14,475 bases of DNA from the NCBI GenBank assembly GCA_964427855.1, contig CAYRVH010000069.1:1-14475 (forward strand), given 5' to 3'. This DNA is from JAUPKT01 sp964427855. Its GTDB lineage: Bacteria > Desulfobacterota > Desulfomonilia > Desulfomonilales > Desulfomonilaceae. Below, piece by piece: positions 1-6,493 of the stretch (positions are counted from its first letter, which is position 1; every line of letters begins with the position of its first letter). The notes beneath the pieces were generated by a model. That model was given only the letters and a program-made list of their open reading frames with translations. It made no database searches and was not told the origin of the DNA. The translations under genes were made by a program, and so were the position numbers.

Positions 1-546
1 GGCCTTGACCCAAACAGCACGCTCGCCATAATCGCTCCCGGCAACCTGCAAGATATGGTTGATTTTGCCGCTATCTATAAGGACAAAGGAATCCCTTATA
101 TTTGCGATCCGGGCCAGTCAATTCCTGCGCTCTCGAAAAAGAACCTCTTGCATATGATTACCGGCTCCCATGTATTCATTTCCAACGACTACGAGCTTGA
201 AATGGTCATGCGGATCACAGGAGAAAACAAGGATCAGCTCTTGCGACGGACCCGCGCGGTTGTCACCACTCTCGGAGAAAAAGGCTGCGTGGTGGCGACC
301 AATAAGGATGAATGGGCCGTCCCCGCAGCGCGCGTTGGCAAGGCGGTGGACCCTACAGGCGCGGGCGATGCATTCCGAGCAGGTTTTATAAAGGGATTAC
401 GCTCGGGTCGCGACTTTGTTGACTCTTGTAAGATGGGAACCATCAGCGCGAGTTTCGGCGTAGAGTGTCAAGGAACACAATGCCATCGGTTCACACTGGA
501 GGATTTTTGGCATCGTTATACGGCTCAGTTTGGCCGCGGCGATTGA
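1..546 (+). CDS. PfkB-family carbohydrate/nucleoside kinase, C-terminal part (5' truncated by window)
   Basis: The reading frame is open from base 1, so the N-terminus lies outside the window; 181 codons plus TGA are visible, whereas PfkB kinases are usually about 300 residues. The visible part carries the PfkB C-terminal signature DPTGAGDAFRAGF. The GAGD aspartate (codon at 367-369) is the catalytic base that activates the substrate hydroxyl, and the loop forms the anion hole for ATP gamma-phosphate. The segment DPGQ...ISNDYELEMVMRITG resembles the adenosine-kinase/ribokinase-like prokaryotic branch, where DPGQ and NDYE precede the nucleotide-binding region. The family transfers phosphate from ATP to a sugar or nucleoside in the cytoplasm; the substrate cannot be decided from this part. 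The gene is followed 57 bases later by the small ORF at 604, on the same strand. Family assignment is secure; adenosine kinase is only a preference. Confidence 0.9.
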   Translation, partial: GLDPNSTLAIIAPGNLQDMVDFAAIYKDKGIPYICDPGQSIPALSKKNLLHMITGSHVFISNDYELEMVMRITGENKDQLLRRTRAVVTTLGEKGCVVATNKDEWAVPAARVGKAVDPTGAGDAFRAGFIKGLRSGRDFVDSCKMGTISASFGVECQGTQCHRFTLEDFWHRYTAQFGRGD

Positions 547-591
547 ATCGGAGAGCTCGTGTAAGAAGAACGTCATCGGGGCTGCGCACGT

Positions 592-597
592 GAGGGA
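592..597 (+). promoter_or_regulatory. Ribosome binding site of the 604 gene
   Basis: GAGGGA lies 6 nt before the ATG at 604. It supports that start and is one of the few arguments that this orphan ORF is translated. Confidence 0.6.
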
Positions 598-603
598 CGG
601 GTC

Positions 604-990
604 ATGGCTTCAGGAGAGGACTTGTGTTCGTTGGATGAGATAGGCGTGTCTCTTGGCAACACTCCGCATGAGGCGCTCAGGGCAATCAAGGGTTTTTTCA
701 ACGAGTTGCGAATATTCGGGGAAGTACTCTCCTTTGAACACGAAGGGATTCCCTATCGGGTATGGTGTGACGAGCATTGTTTCATGGTGTACAGGGCAAA
801 CGACGGAGGCGGCTCTTTTCACCATGTGCCCGGCTGGCCAGTCTGCCTCGTGACGGCGCAAACTCTCTATGAAGAATGCAGCGCTCCGTCGTTAAACGAC
901 GATCATCACGCATGTCGGCTGGACATCTTGCGATGGCTGCATGTCGTGGCTGCTCATTTGGGCAAACATGAAGCAGATACGCCTCTTTGA
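604..990 (+). CDS. Hypothetical protein, 128 aa, no recognised family
   Basis: I do not recognise this protein. ATG at 604 has a good Shine-Dalgarno sequence, GAGGGA, 6 nt upstream. The product is a soluble-looking mixed alpha/beta protein with no signal peptide and no membrane segment. Residues about 1-30 are helical; a central part rich in Gly, Tyr and Trp (FEHEGIPYRVWCDEHCF) looks like beta strands; the end (about 100-122) is a helix containing LRWLHVVAAHLGKHE. It has four cysteines and several histidines, but no clear metal-binding spacing. It sits between a PfkB kinase (57 bases upstream) and a DUF401 membrane protein (87 bases downstream), all on the plus strand, so co-transcription is possible. 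The antisense reading of 610-861 is a shadow. A lineage-restricted gene is the best description. Confidence 0.6.
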   Translation: MASGEDLCSLDEIGVSLGNTPHEALRAIKGFFNELRIFGEVLSFEHEGIPYRVWCDEHCFMVYRANDGGGSFHHVPGWPVCLVTAQTLYEECSAPSLNDDHHACRLDILRWLHVVAAHLGKHEADTPL

Positions 991-1077
991 GGCCGAGCCC
1001 ATGCAGAGGCGGGCGAGCGCCTAGCTATTTTGCCTCGCGCGAAAAGATGCCCTTGAGGGAAATCTGACCATGAGCTT

Positions 1078-2412
1078 ATGTTGCGGGCTCCTCACGTTTT
1101 CGCCTACGCCTCATTAGGTGACCCCTTGGATTTCTACCATATTCCTGCTCTCATCAAAATCCTCGCTACCTTTGGCGTGATCCTGTTTATGGGAAAATTT
1201 TTTCCCCTGTACATCGGACTCATTGTGGGAGGCGCGGTCATTGGGTTGTGGATGGGCATGGATTTTTGGACTGTGTGGCTGCTCACGTGGGATTTTTCGC
1301 GGTCATCCCAATCGCTTTGGTTGGCCTTGACGTTAGGCCTGATCCTGATGTTGAGTGATTTGCTGGGGAAAAGCGGCAGATTGGAACGCATCGTCCAAGC
1401 ATTCAGCCTGATTTCCCCACGGGCCAAGTTTACCCTGGTGGCCTTGCCTGCCCTCATCGGCCTCCTCCCTATGCCAGGAGGCGCGGTGTTTTCTGCGCCC
1501 ATGGTGGCCGCGATCTTAACGGACAACCCTGCGTCTTTGGAACTGAAGGCCGCAATTAATTATTGGTTTAGGCATATTGTCGAGTTTTGGTGGCCTCTTT
1601 ACCCAGGCGTCGTCTTGGCGGTTTCCCTGTTCGGCGTGGAAGCGTGGAAGCTCACCCTTTTTCAGTCGCCATTGACCATAGGCGCAGTGGCCGGCGGCGC
1701 GGCGTTTATCCTTCGGGGACTCTCAGCCCCCCCTGCAATGCATGGGAAGGTGTCCCGCGAGTCCGTCAATCGATTCCTGCGAGAAATTCTGCCCATCATC
1801 ATCGTGATTGCAGGGATGTTCATCTTTCACGGAATTCATTGGATTGCCGGATGGTGGTGGCAAGTGGGGAGGTTTTGGCCGAGCAATCTGAATTTCGTCT
1901 TGGCCCTTGGCTGCGCCATAGCCGCCATCATAGCGACCAACAAGGTGTCTGCCACCGCGGTTGCCTCTGCTTTTTTCAATCGACACGTCTTTTACATGTT
2001 TCTCATCATCATCGGTATCATGTCCTTCAAGGGTATTCTCACAGAGTCGAAGGTCATAGAAGTCCTCAAGGACGAGTTGGCCGCTTATAACATTCCGTCT
2101 TTGGCCATTGTCGCGACACTGCCATTGGTGGCGGGTCTGGTGACAGGCATTGCGATGGGATTTGTCGGAGCTGCTTTTCCGCTGGTCGTGAGCCTCGTCC
2201 CCCACGGCGCATCTCCCTATCCGTATTGCCTTCTGGCCTACGGATTCGGTTTTGTGGGAATGATGCTCTCCCCGGTTCATCTCTGCATGTTGGTGAATCA
2301 ACAATACTTTTGCTCTGATTTGGCCAGAGGATACCGCTATCTCTGGAAACCATCGTTGGTGTGTGTGAGTTTCACCGTATTTGTGTTCTGTGTGTATGAG
2401 GTGCTTTTTTGA
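1078..2412 (+). CDS. DUF401-family integral membrane protein (putative transporter)
   Basis: This is a very hydrophobic protein of 444 residues with roughly ten or more membrane segments. Three conserved stretches mark the DUF401 family (AF0261/TIGR00529 type): LLPMPGGAVFSAPMV near residue 130, a glycine-rich GIAMGFVGAAFPLVVSL near 350, and a C-terminal FVGMMLSPVHLCMLVNQQYF near 400. The family is uncharacterised; its two-fold pattern of glycine/proline re-entrant motifs resembles the ion-transporter superfamily, so solute transport is inference. The start is uncertain. ATG 1078 has only GAGGGA 17 nt upstream, whereas an in-frame TTG at 1126 has AGGTGA 4 nt upstream and would begin MDFYHIPALIKILATFGV, directly at the first hydrophobic helix as in typical family members. 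The next gene is 243 bases downstream and has its own promoter, so this gene probably ends its transcription unit. Confidence 0.82.
   Translation: MLRAPHVFAYASLGDPLDFYHIPALIKILATFGVILFMGKFFPLYIGLIVGGAVIGLWMGMDFWTVWLLTWDFSRSSQSLWLALTLGLILMLSDLLGKSGRLERIVQAFSLISPRAKFTLVALPALIGLLPMPGGAVFSAPMVAAILTDNPASLELKAAINYWFRHIVEFWWPLYPGVVLAVSLFGVEAWKLTLFQSPLTIGAVAGGAAFILRGLSAPPAMHGKVSRESVNRFLREILPIIIVIAGMFIFHGIHWIAGWWWQVGRFWPSNLNFVLALGCAIAAIIATNKVSATAVASAFFNRHVFYMFLIIIGIMSFKGILTESKVIEVLKDELAAYNIPSLAIVATLPLVAGLVTGIAMGFVGAAFPLVVSLVPHGASPYPYCLLAYGFGFVGMMLSPVHLCMLVNQQYFCSDLARGYRYLWKPSLVCVSFTVFVFCVYEVLF
1116..1121 (+). promoter_or_regulatory. Possible ribosome binding site for an alternative TTG start of the DUF401 gene
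   Basis: AGGTGA ends 4 nt before an in-frame TTG at 1126. This would shorten the protein by 16 residues and place the N-terminus directly before the first membrane helix. The spacing is slightly short, so the choice against ATG 1078 is open. Confidence 0.35.
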
Positions 2413-2573
2413 GCGGTGGTTTTGTCAAGGAGCTTGACGCAGACAACTCACGTCATATCAAGACTTTCCATTTTTTGTCCGACGTGTATGACAATTTTTG
2501 TTCCTTTTGAGGGGACGCTGTTTCCTCCTTTCCATAACTCATCGATTTCATGAATGATGACGTTCCATTCTTG
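2413..2573. other. Upstream region of the pilin gene with TTGTC/GACAA pairs
   Basis: This non-coding stretch holds a perfect 6-bp hairpin GTCAAG-gag-CTTGAC (2424-2438) starting 12 nt after the DUF401 stop; it has no T-run behind it, so a terminator call is weak. TTGTC occurs at 2422-2426 and 2475-2479, and its complement GACAA at 2442-2446 and 2490-2494. This gives two inverted pairs 80-150 nt upstream of the sigma-54 promoter, where enhancer-binding proteins usually sit. No ORF here looks real. Confidence 0.35.
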
Positions 2574-2589
2574 TGGCACGATTTTTGCT
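2574..2589 (+). promoter_or_regulatory. Sigma-54 (RpoN) promoter of the pilin gene
   Basis: TGGCACGATTTTTGCT matches the sigma-54 consensus TGGCACG-N4-TTGCW at every defined position, with the invariant GG (2575-2576) and GC (2587-2588) exactly 10 nt apart. Transcription would start near 2600, leaving a leader of about 56 nt before the pilin ATG at 2656. Sigma-54 control by a PilR-type activator is known for pilA genes in Pseudomonas and Geobacter. The position also rules out translation starts upstream of about 2600. Confidence 0.85.
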
Positions 2590-2655
2590 CTTTTCCATGC
2601 ACAACAGAAAATTCCCCCATGGCAGGCGCAGCAAGGCCTGGGTGCGGAGGAGACC

Positions 2656-3210
2656 ATGCGTCATTCAAAAGGGTTCACTATGCTCGAACTTATGGTTGTC
2701 GTAGCTATCATCGGCATCATCACCGCCATCGCAATCCCATACTACAACAACTACAAAAAGACGGCATGCGATCAGGCGGCGATTGCCGATCTTTACAATG
2801 TCAAAGCAGCCGTACAAAAGTACCTCACCGACGCAACTTTGAAGGGTACTTCCGTGGCAACAGATATCGCCGGCGCAGTAAAGGCGGTGCTGGCGGACAC
2901 GACCGGCCAATACGGATATCCTGGGCCAACAAAAAAGTGCGGGGTTACTTTGACGGCTTCAGGGAGTATCGTCACTGTAAAGGCTTCCGCGGGCACTGAT
3001 CAAGGAGCAACGGGCTGGAGCCTCGACATGGCAGGGGGGCAAGAGCCTATTGCGTTGGCTTCTGGCGGTTCTGAACCTTCCGAACCGCCCATTAGACCTA
3101 AACCAATCACCCCCAAACCCATAGACCCCGGGATCGAACCGCCTGCGGTCCCCGGTCCGGTGAGGCCACCGCAGGTGACTCTCCCGGTAGAACCGGGGCG
3201 GCTAAATTGA
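2656..3210 (+). CDS. Type IV pilin-like protein (PilA/GspG-type prepilin) with proline-rich tail
   Basis: ATG 2656 is preceded by GGAGGAG (2646-2652), giving 184 residues. The N-terminus MRHSKG|FTMLELMVVVAIIG is a textbook class III prepilin leader. A six-residue leader ends in Gly for PilD cleavage and N-methylation of Phe; Glu at mature position 5 (residue 11) follows; then comes a hydrophobic alpha-1 helix to about residue 30. The helix continues with ACDQAAIADLYNVKAAVQKYL, resembling short deltaproteobacterial pilins. Cys38 and Cys95 could form a disulfide. The globular part ends near residue 135. After it comes a tail of about 46 residues holding 16 prolines, in units such as PKPITPKPIDP, which ordinary pilins lack. 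The DNA of this tail contains three perfect inverted repeats. The gene is monocistronic under sigma-54 control. It could be a major pilin or a minor pseudopilin; no assembly genes are visible. Confidence 0.88.
   Translation: MRHSKGFTMLELMVVVAIIGIITAIAIPYYNNYKKTACDQAAIADLYNVKAAVQKYLTDATLKGTSVATDIAGAVKAVLADTTGQYGYPGPTKKCGVTLTASGSIVTVKASAGTDQGATGWSLDMAGGQEPIALASGGSEPSEPPIRPKPITPKPIDPGIEPPAVPGPVRPPQVTLPVEPGRLN
3064..3197 (+). repeat. Cluster of three perfect inverted repeats inside the pilin 3' end
   Basis: Arms GGCGGTTC (3064-3071) and GAACCGCC (3082-3089) have a 10-nt loop. Arms CCTGCGGT (3142-3149) and ACCGCAGG (3168-3175) have an 18-nt loop. Arms CCCGGT (3183-3188) and ACCGGG (3192-3197) have a 3-nt loop. 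All lie in the 134 bases that encode the proline-rich tail and would form GC-rich hairpins in the mRNA. None is followed by a T-run, so they are not ordinary terminators. Confidence 0.7.
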
Positions 3211-3250
3211 CGAGCGCGTCGATTTCCAGGACAGATTGCCTCTCTGCCTT

Positions 3251-3290
3251 CGCAGTGACATTTTGGGAGTTTCCTTGTCATTGCGAGGAG
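3251..3290. repeat. REP-like palindromic element (GTCATTGCGAGGAG type)
   Basis: CGCAGTGACA (3251-3260) and TGTCATTGCG (3276-3285) are inverted copies with one mismatch and a 15-nt loop, and the right arm continues as AGGAG. The TGTCATTGCGAGGAGC motif resembles dispersed intergenic repeats I recall from many deltaproteobacteria and other phyla. It lies between the convergent ends of the pilin and membrane-protein genes, a usual place for such repeats. Copy number elsewhere cannot be seen here. Confidence 0.6.
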
Positions 3291-3387
3291 CAAAAACGTT
3301 AAGGCGAGCTCGGCCTGGGCCGGGGACTGCTGCTGACGCCCCTCGTGAATCCACGTGTCATTTGGAAAACAGCCACAAAGATGCGGC

Positions 3388-4059
3388 TTATGACTTGTTG
3401 CGGTACACTACCCGTCCAAACGTGACCAAAGACGTGGATAAACCAAGGGCGAACAAACACCACGAAAAATGGCGAGGCATCCCGCCGTTCAAGACGTTCT
3501 CTGCGTCCAGGCAAAACGACAGGATGACGACAAGGCCACCCGCAGAAATCAACGCCCATTCAATCCAGCTCAGCGCCAATGGCTGCTCCCGCTGCTCGTA
3601 CCATAGCACGATCAGACCAGAGCCGATCAGACACAAGGAGATTATCACGGGGGCCAAAACCGGCCCAACCCACGGAACCGGCAGGAGAAACAGGAGGTCC
3701 CATGTCCAGAGACTTTCAGGCCATCCGAGAAACAGCTTGAGCCATACATAGAAGAAGATATCCCACGTACCAAAGGCGATCATGAAGTGAGCCCATGCTT
3801 CACGTCTGTTGCGGCCTACAGCGGCGCCAAGTGTCGCCAACATCACCAGCGTCGCGGCTTCACGACCTAATTCGATGTACAATCTCCTAAGATGTTCCCA
3901 GCCCATGGAGCAGAGGTCCTCCCAAGTCTGCAAAGGGAACTGGAATCCACCCCGTTCCAATGGGTAATACAATGCTCGCAAGTACTCCACGACTGCGGCT
4001 TCTACGAAGGCGAAGGCAATGGCCCACATCACGACCAACGGGACTTTTTTCAATGCCAT
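3388..4059 (-). CDS. Conserved multipass inner-membrane protein of unknown function
   Basis: The product is 223 residues with about six hydrophobic segments, at roughly residues 6-28, 66-82, 90-111, 132-153, 164-184 and 197-216. The best-marked stretch runs from FGTWDIFFYVWLKLFLGWPE through LLFLLPVPWVGPVLAPV (residues 96-137). It is rich in Trp, Pro and Gly, and I recall similar sequence from hypothetical membrane proteins, but no function is attached to it. No catalytic or signal motif is seen. It starts 63 nt after the GH130 stop on the same strand, so it is probably the third gene of that arm. AGGAG (complement of 4062-4066) lies only 2 nt before the ATG, which is closer than ideal. A small hairpin CGGCC-CTTTT-GGCCG (about 4067-4081) sits just upstream. 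A link to transport or membrane attachment of the glycan is inference only. Confidence 0.78.
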   Translation of the reverse strand: MALKKVPLVVMWAIAFAFVEAAVVEYLRALYYPLERGGFQFPLQTWEDLCSMGWEHLRRLYIELGREAATLVMLATLGAAVGRNRREAWAHFMIAFGTWDIFFYVWLKLFLGWPESLWTWDLLFLLPVPWVGPVLAPVIISLCLIGSGLIVLWYEQREQPLALSWIEWALISAGGLVVILSFCLDAENVLNGGMPRHFSWCLFALGLSTSLVTFGRVVYRNKS

Positions 4060-4122
4060 GTCTCCTCGGCCCTTTTGGCCGCTTTATTTCGCCGCATCGC
4101 GTCTCCGGGGCGCTTGATACCG

Positions 4123-5067
4123 CTACGGAGTGCGGGAAGCGCTCACACACAGGTCGGTGAGCTCCTCGATACAAGCTGAGCCGACGCAAAGCACGGTGTC
4201 AGCGGCGCCCCAATAAATCTTGACTGTGCCGTCTTCCTCGGGGATAGCGCCGCAGGTGAATATGACATTGTGCACGTAACCGGAGATTTCCCATGGATCC
4301 TCAGGCTGCAATATCCAGTCATCAGCAATTCCGACGATGCGCTCCGGGCATTCTAAATCGTGAAGGGCGCAGCCAAGACGATAGACGGCGCCATCCATTG
4401 TCTGGAACACGCCGTGATAGATGCTCAGCCATCCTTTGTCTGTCTCAATAGGAGGAGCTCCCGGTCCGATTTTCATCTCATCCCAATGATATGGCGCAGG
4501 TTTCATAACCAATTGAGAGTCGCCCCAGTGGACGAGGTCGGGCGAGTAGGAAATCCAGATAGACCATGGCGCGATGTGCGTGTGGGGTCGATCCAATCTG
4601 GCAAATCTGTCGCCGAACTTTTTTGGGAACAGGCACACGTTGCGGCAGTCCGACTCGGTGATGAACGCGACACGCTCTACGGATCGAAAATCATGGGTTT
4701 TGGCCAGGCCAATTCTGACGCCGAGTCTGGAATACGCGCTGTAGGTGAGGTAATAGACATCTCCCAACCGCGTGATTCGGGGATCCTCGACGCCAAACTC
4801 CTCATACTCGGCAAACAACCCTTCCGTGCTCGGCGTCATGAAGGGTTCAGGGTCCGCGGTAAAACGAAAGCCATCCTGGCTTCGCGCCACTCCGAGTATG
4901 GACCGCCCGTTTCGTCGATGCGCGCGAAACACAAGAACGTATTCGTCATCAGTCTTTATCGCGCCCGCATTGTGAACCGTCTCGACCAGGTATGGTATCT
5001 GCTCCTTGGTGAGTATAGGATTCGCCGGCGATCTCCGCACCGGCCAATTTCTGCTCGCCCGTGACAT
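4123..5067 (-). CDS. GH130-family mannoside phosphorylase-like enzyme (copy 1)
   Basis: GH130 enzymes cleave beta-1,2- or beta-1,4-linked mannosides, mostly by phosphorolysis to mannose-1-phosphate, and the reaction is reversible. This 314-residue protein has the five-bladed propeller landmarks in order: VHNAGA (31-36), GVEDPRIT (92-99) with Asp95 as the expected acid catalyst, SPDLVHWG (175-182), and KIGPGAPPIETDKGWLSIYH (199-218). Arg160, Lys199 and His218 fit the phosphate-binding set that is lost in the hydrolytic GH130 branch, so phosphorolysis is favoured. No signal peptide is seen, so it is cytoplasmic. Its ATG lies 5 nt after the stop of the GT4-cupin gene. The ribosome binding site GGAAGGG (complement of 5078-5084) is inside that gene, which indicates translational coupling. 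Linkage and acceptor cannot be read from the sequence. The long antisense frame at 4360-5064 is a shadow. Confidence 0.88.
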   Translation of the reverse strand: MSRASRNWPVRRSPANPILTKEQIPYLVETVHNAGAIKTDDEYVLVFRAHRRNGRSILGVARSQDGFRFTADPEPFMTPSTEGLFAEYEEFGVEDPRITRLGDVYYLTYSAYSRLGVRIGLAKTHDFRSVERVAFITESDCRNVCLFPKKFGDRFARLDRPHTHIAPWSIWISYSPDLVHWGDSQLVMKPAPYHWDEMKIGPGAPPIETDKGWLSIYHGVFQTMDGAVYRLGCALHDLECPERIVGIADDWILQPEDPWEISGYVHNVIFTCGAIPEEDGTVKIYWGAADTVLCVGSACIEELTDLCVSASRTP

Positions 5068-5072
5068 GGATG

Positions 5073-6425
5073 TTATACCCTTCCGTAATCATCCTCAAAT
5101 CGCTCGATGTCATCTTCGCCGAAATAGTCGCCAGTCTGGACTTCGATAAAAACGACTTCACCGTTGCCTACATTGGAAATTCTATGTCGAGCCCCCTGTG
5201 GGATATCGATTGCGTCGCCGGCTTTTACTGGAATGTGTTCATCGTCGCGGGTCACCACTGCTGCGCCGCCCACGATCATCCAGTGTTCCGATCTGTGCCG
5301 ATGGGCTTGCAGGCTGAGTCGCTTCCCGGGAAAAACCACGATACGCTTTACCTTGTGAGTAGGGGCGTCAGACAAGACCTGGTAATAGCCCCAAGGCCGG
5401 TGGTCCTCTCTTCTTGTGCAGGAGATGACCTGGTCATACACGTGCAAATAATCGTCGACCATTCGTTCCCGGGAAAACCTCTCTTCAGCCATCTTTCTGC
5501 AATCAAAGCGCGAAATTTCCTTTAATCGCTGGGTCAAGTTGACGGCATCTTCGACGTCCCGGGCCAAGAACCCGTTCACGCCGTGAGTGATAATTTCCGG
5601 AATCGAGCCCCTCGGAAACGCGATGACCGGCGTGCCGCATGCATTTGCCTCCACGAGAGACAGCCCAAAGGGCTCTTCGAATTGGATGGGATGCAGGAGG
5701 GCTGCGCTGCGTCCCAAGAGCTCGTTTCTTTTTTCAGGGCCCGCGCTGCCGATGTAAACCACATGGTCTCCGTCGATGGATGGCTCCACTTCTCTGTGAA
5801 AGTACTCGTGATCTTGAATTATCCCGGCGAGTACGATCTTCCTTCGCGCCCTCTTGGCTATTTCGATTGCGTTGCGGGTTCCTTTGTCTGGATGGATGCG
5901 TCCAAAGAAGAGAAGATAGTCCTCGGGGGATTTTTGAAACGTAAAACTCTCTATATCTATGCCATGGTAAATAGTTGCTATATATGATAAATCTGGCGCT
6001 CGGTCCGCATTGCTTATAGAGACGTAAAAGACTTTACCGTCGTACTTCTTGTACACGGGGAGGATTTTAGGCGATGAGAAGCCGTGTATTGTGGTTATCA
6101 CCGGCGTTTGCACCAATCCGGTGTAGCTCAGCGGCAGAAAATCATAGTGATTATGGATAAGGTCGAAATCTTCGGCTCTTTCGAAAAGTTCGCTGATATG
6201 AAGGCATTCCCATACCTTTGGGTCGAGATTCTTGTCCTCCTCGTAGGGACGGGGTACGATGGCATGGAGTGTTCCCGTAGTCTCAGAATCCGCTGTGGCG
6301 AACAGTGTCACATCGACGCCCTTTCTCACCAATCCTTCCGTGAGCAGCGAGACCACCCTCTCCCATGGGCCGTAATGCCGAGGAGGAGTGCGCCATGCAA
6401 TGGGCGAAAGCATCGCTACACGCAT
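5073..6425 (-). CDS. GT4 glycosyltransferase fused to a type II phosphomannose isomerase-like cupin
   Basis: The 450-residue product has two parts. Residues 1 to about 330 are a GT4 (GT-B fold) retaining glycosyltransferase: an N-terminal glycine-bearing loop PPRHYGPWERVV, an IHNHYDFLPL segment, YHGIDIESF, FFGRIHPDKG, and the EX7E motif EPFGLSLVE with Glu251 and Glu259. Residues about 340-448 are a cupin closely like the C-terminus of ManC/AlgA: RPWGYY, VKRIVVFPGKRLSLQAHRHR, EHW, IPQGARHR, and TGDYFGEDDIERFEDDYGR. The metal ligands expected in type II mannose-6-phosphate isomerase (Gln, His, His, Glu, His) are all present, so the domain looks active. The pyrophosphorylase half of ManC is absent. 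Start ATG 6425 has GGGAGG 8-9 nt upstream. First gene of the leftward arm. A role joining Man-6-P/Fru-6-P exchange to sugar transfer is inference; the cupin could instead be regulatory. Confidence 0.9.
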   Translation of the reverse strand: MRVAMLSPIAWRTPPRHYGPWERVVSLLTEGLVRKGVDVTLFATADSETTGTLHAIVPRPYEEDKNLDPKVWECLHISELFERAEDFDLIHNHYDFLPLSYTGLVQTPVITTIHGFSSPKILPVYKKYDGKVFYVSISNADRAPDLSYIATIYHGIDIESFTFQKSPEDYLLFFGRIHPDKGTRNAIEIAKRARRKIVLAGIIQDHEYFHREVEPSIDGDHVVYIGSAGPEKRNELLGRSAALLHPIQFEEPFGLSLVEANACGTPVIAFPRGSIPEIITHGVNGFLARDVEDAVNLTQRLKEISRFDCRKMAEERFSRERMVDDYLHVYDQVISCTRREDHRPWGYYQVLSDAPTHKVKRIVVFPGKRLSLQAHRHRSEHWMIVGGAAVVTRDDEHIPVKAGDAIDIPQGARHRISNVGNGEVVFIEVQTGDYFGEDDIERFEDDYGRV

Positions 6426-6464
6426 TGTGGGAACCTCCCTGTTGATGAATTACAGTCGCCCTCG

Positions 6465-6493
6465 ATTATACTCGGTTCATGACGTTTCTTCGA
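6465..6493 (-). promoter_or_regulatory. Promoter of the leftward GT4-cupin/GH130 operon
   Basis: On the minus strand a perfect TATAAT (complement of 6465-6470) lies 39 nt before the ATG at 6425, with TCGAAG (complement of 6488-6493) 17 nt further upstream as a weak -35 element (3 of 6 matches). The predicted leader is about 33 nt and contains the GGGAGG ribosome binding site at 6435-6440. Confidence 0.55.

Noticed and set aside
1723..2304. 193-aa minus-strand ORF
   Set aside because: It is antisense to DUF401; the His/Asp/Arg-rich composition reflects the complement of hydrophobic codons.
2554..2655. Upstream extension of the pilin frame to ATG 2554
   Set aside because: It precedes the sigma-54 promoter at 2574-2589 and would bury the prepilin leader; ATG 2656 has GGAGGAG.
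2550..2999. 149-aa plus-strand ORF overlapping the pilin
   Set aside because: It is another frame of the pilin gene, with a low-complexity His/Arg composition typical of a shadow.
3236..3751. 171-aa plus-strand ORF
   Set aside because: It runs through the REP-like element and antisense to the membrane protein gene; no motif or coding-like composition.
4360..5064. 234-aa plus-strand ORF
   Set aside because: It is antisense to the well-supported GH130 gene and has no recognisable domain.
5583..5987. 134-aa plus-strand ORF
   Set aside because: It is antisense to the GT4-cupin gene, whose GT4 motifs are continuous here.
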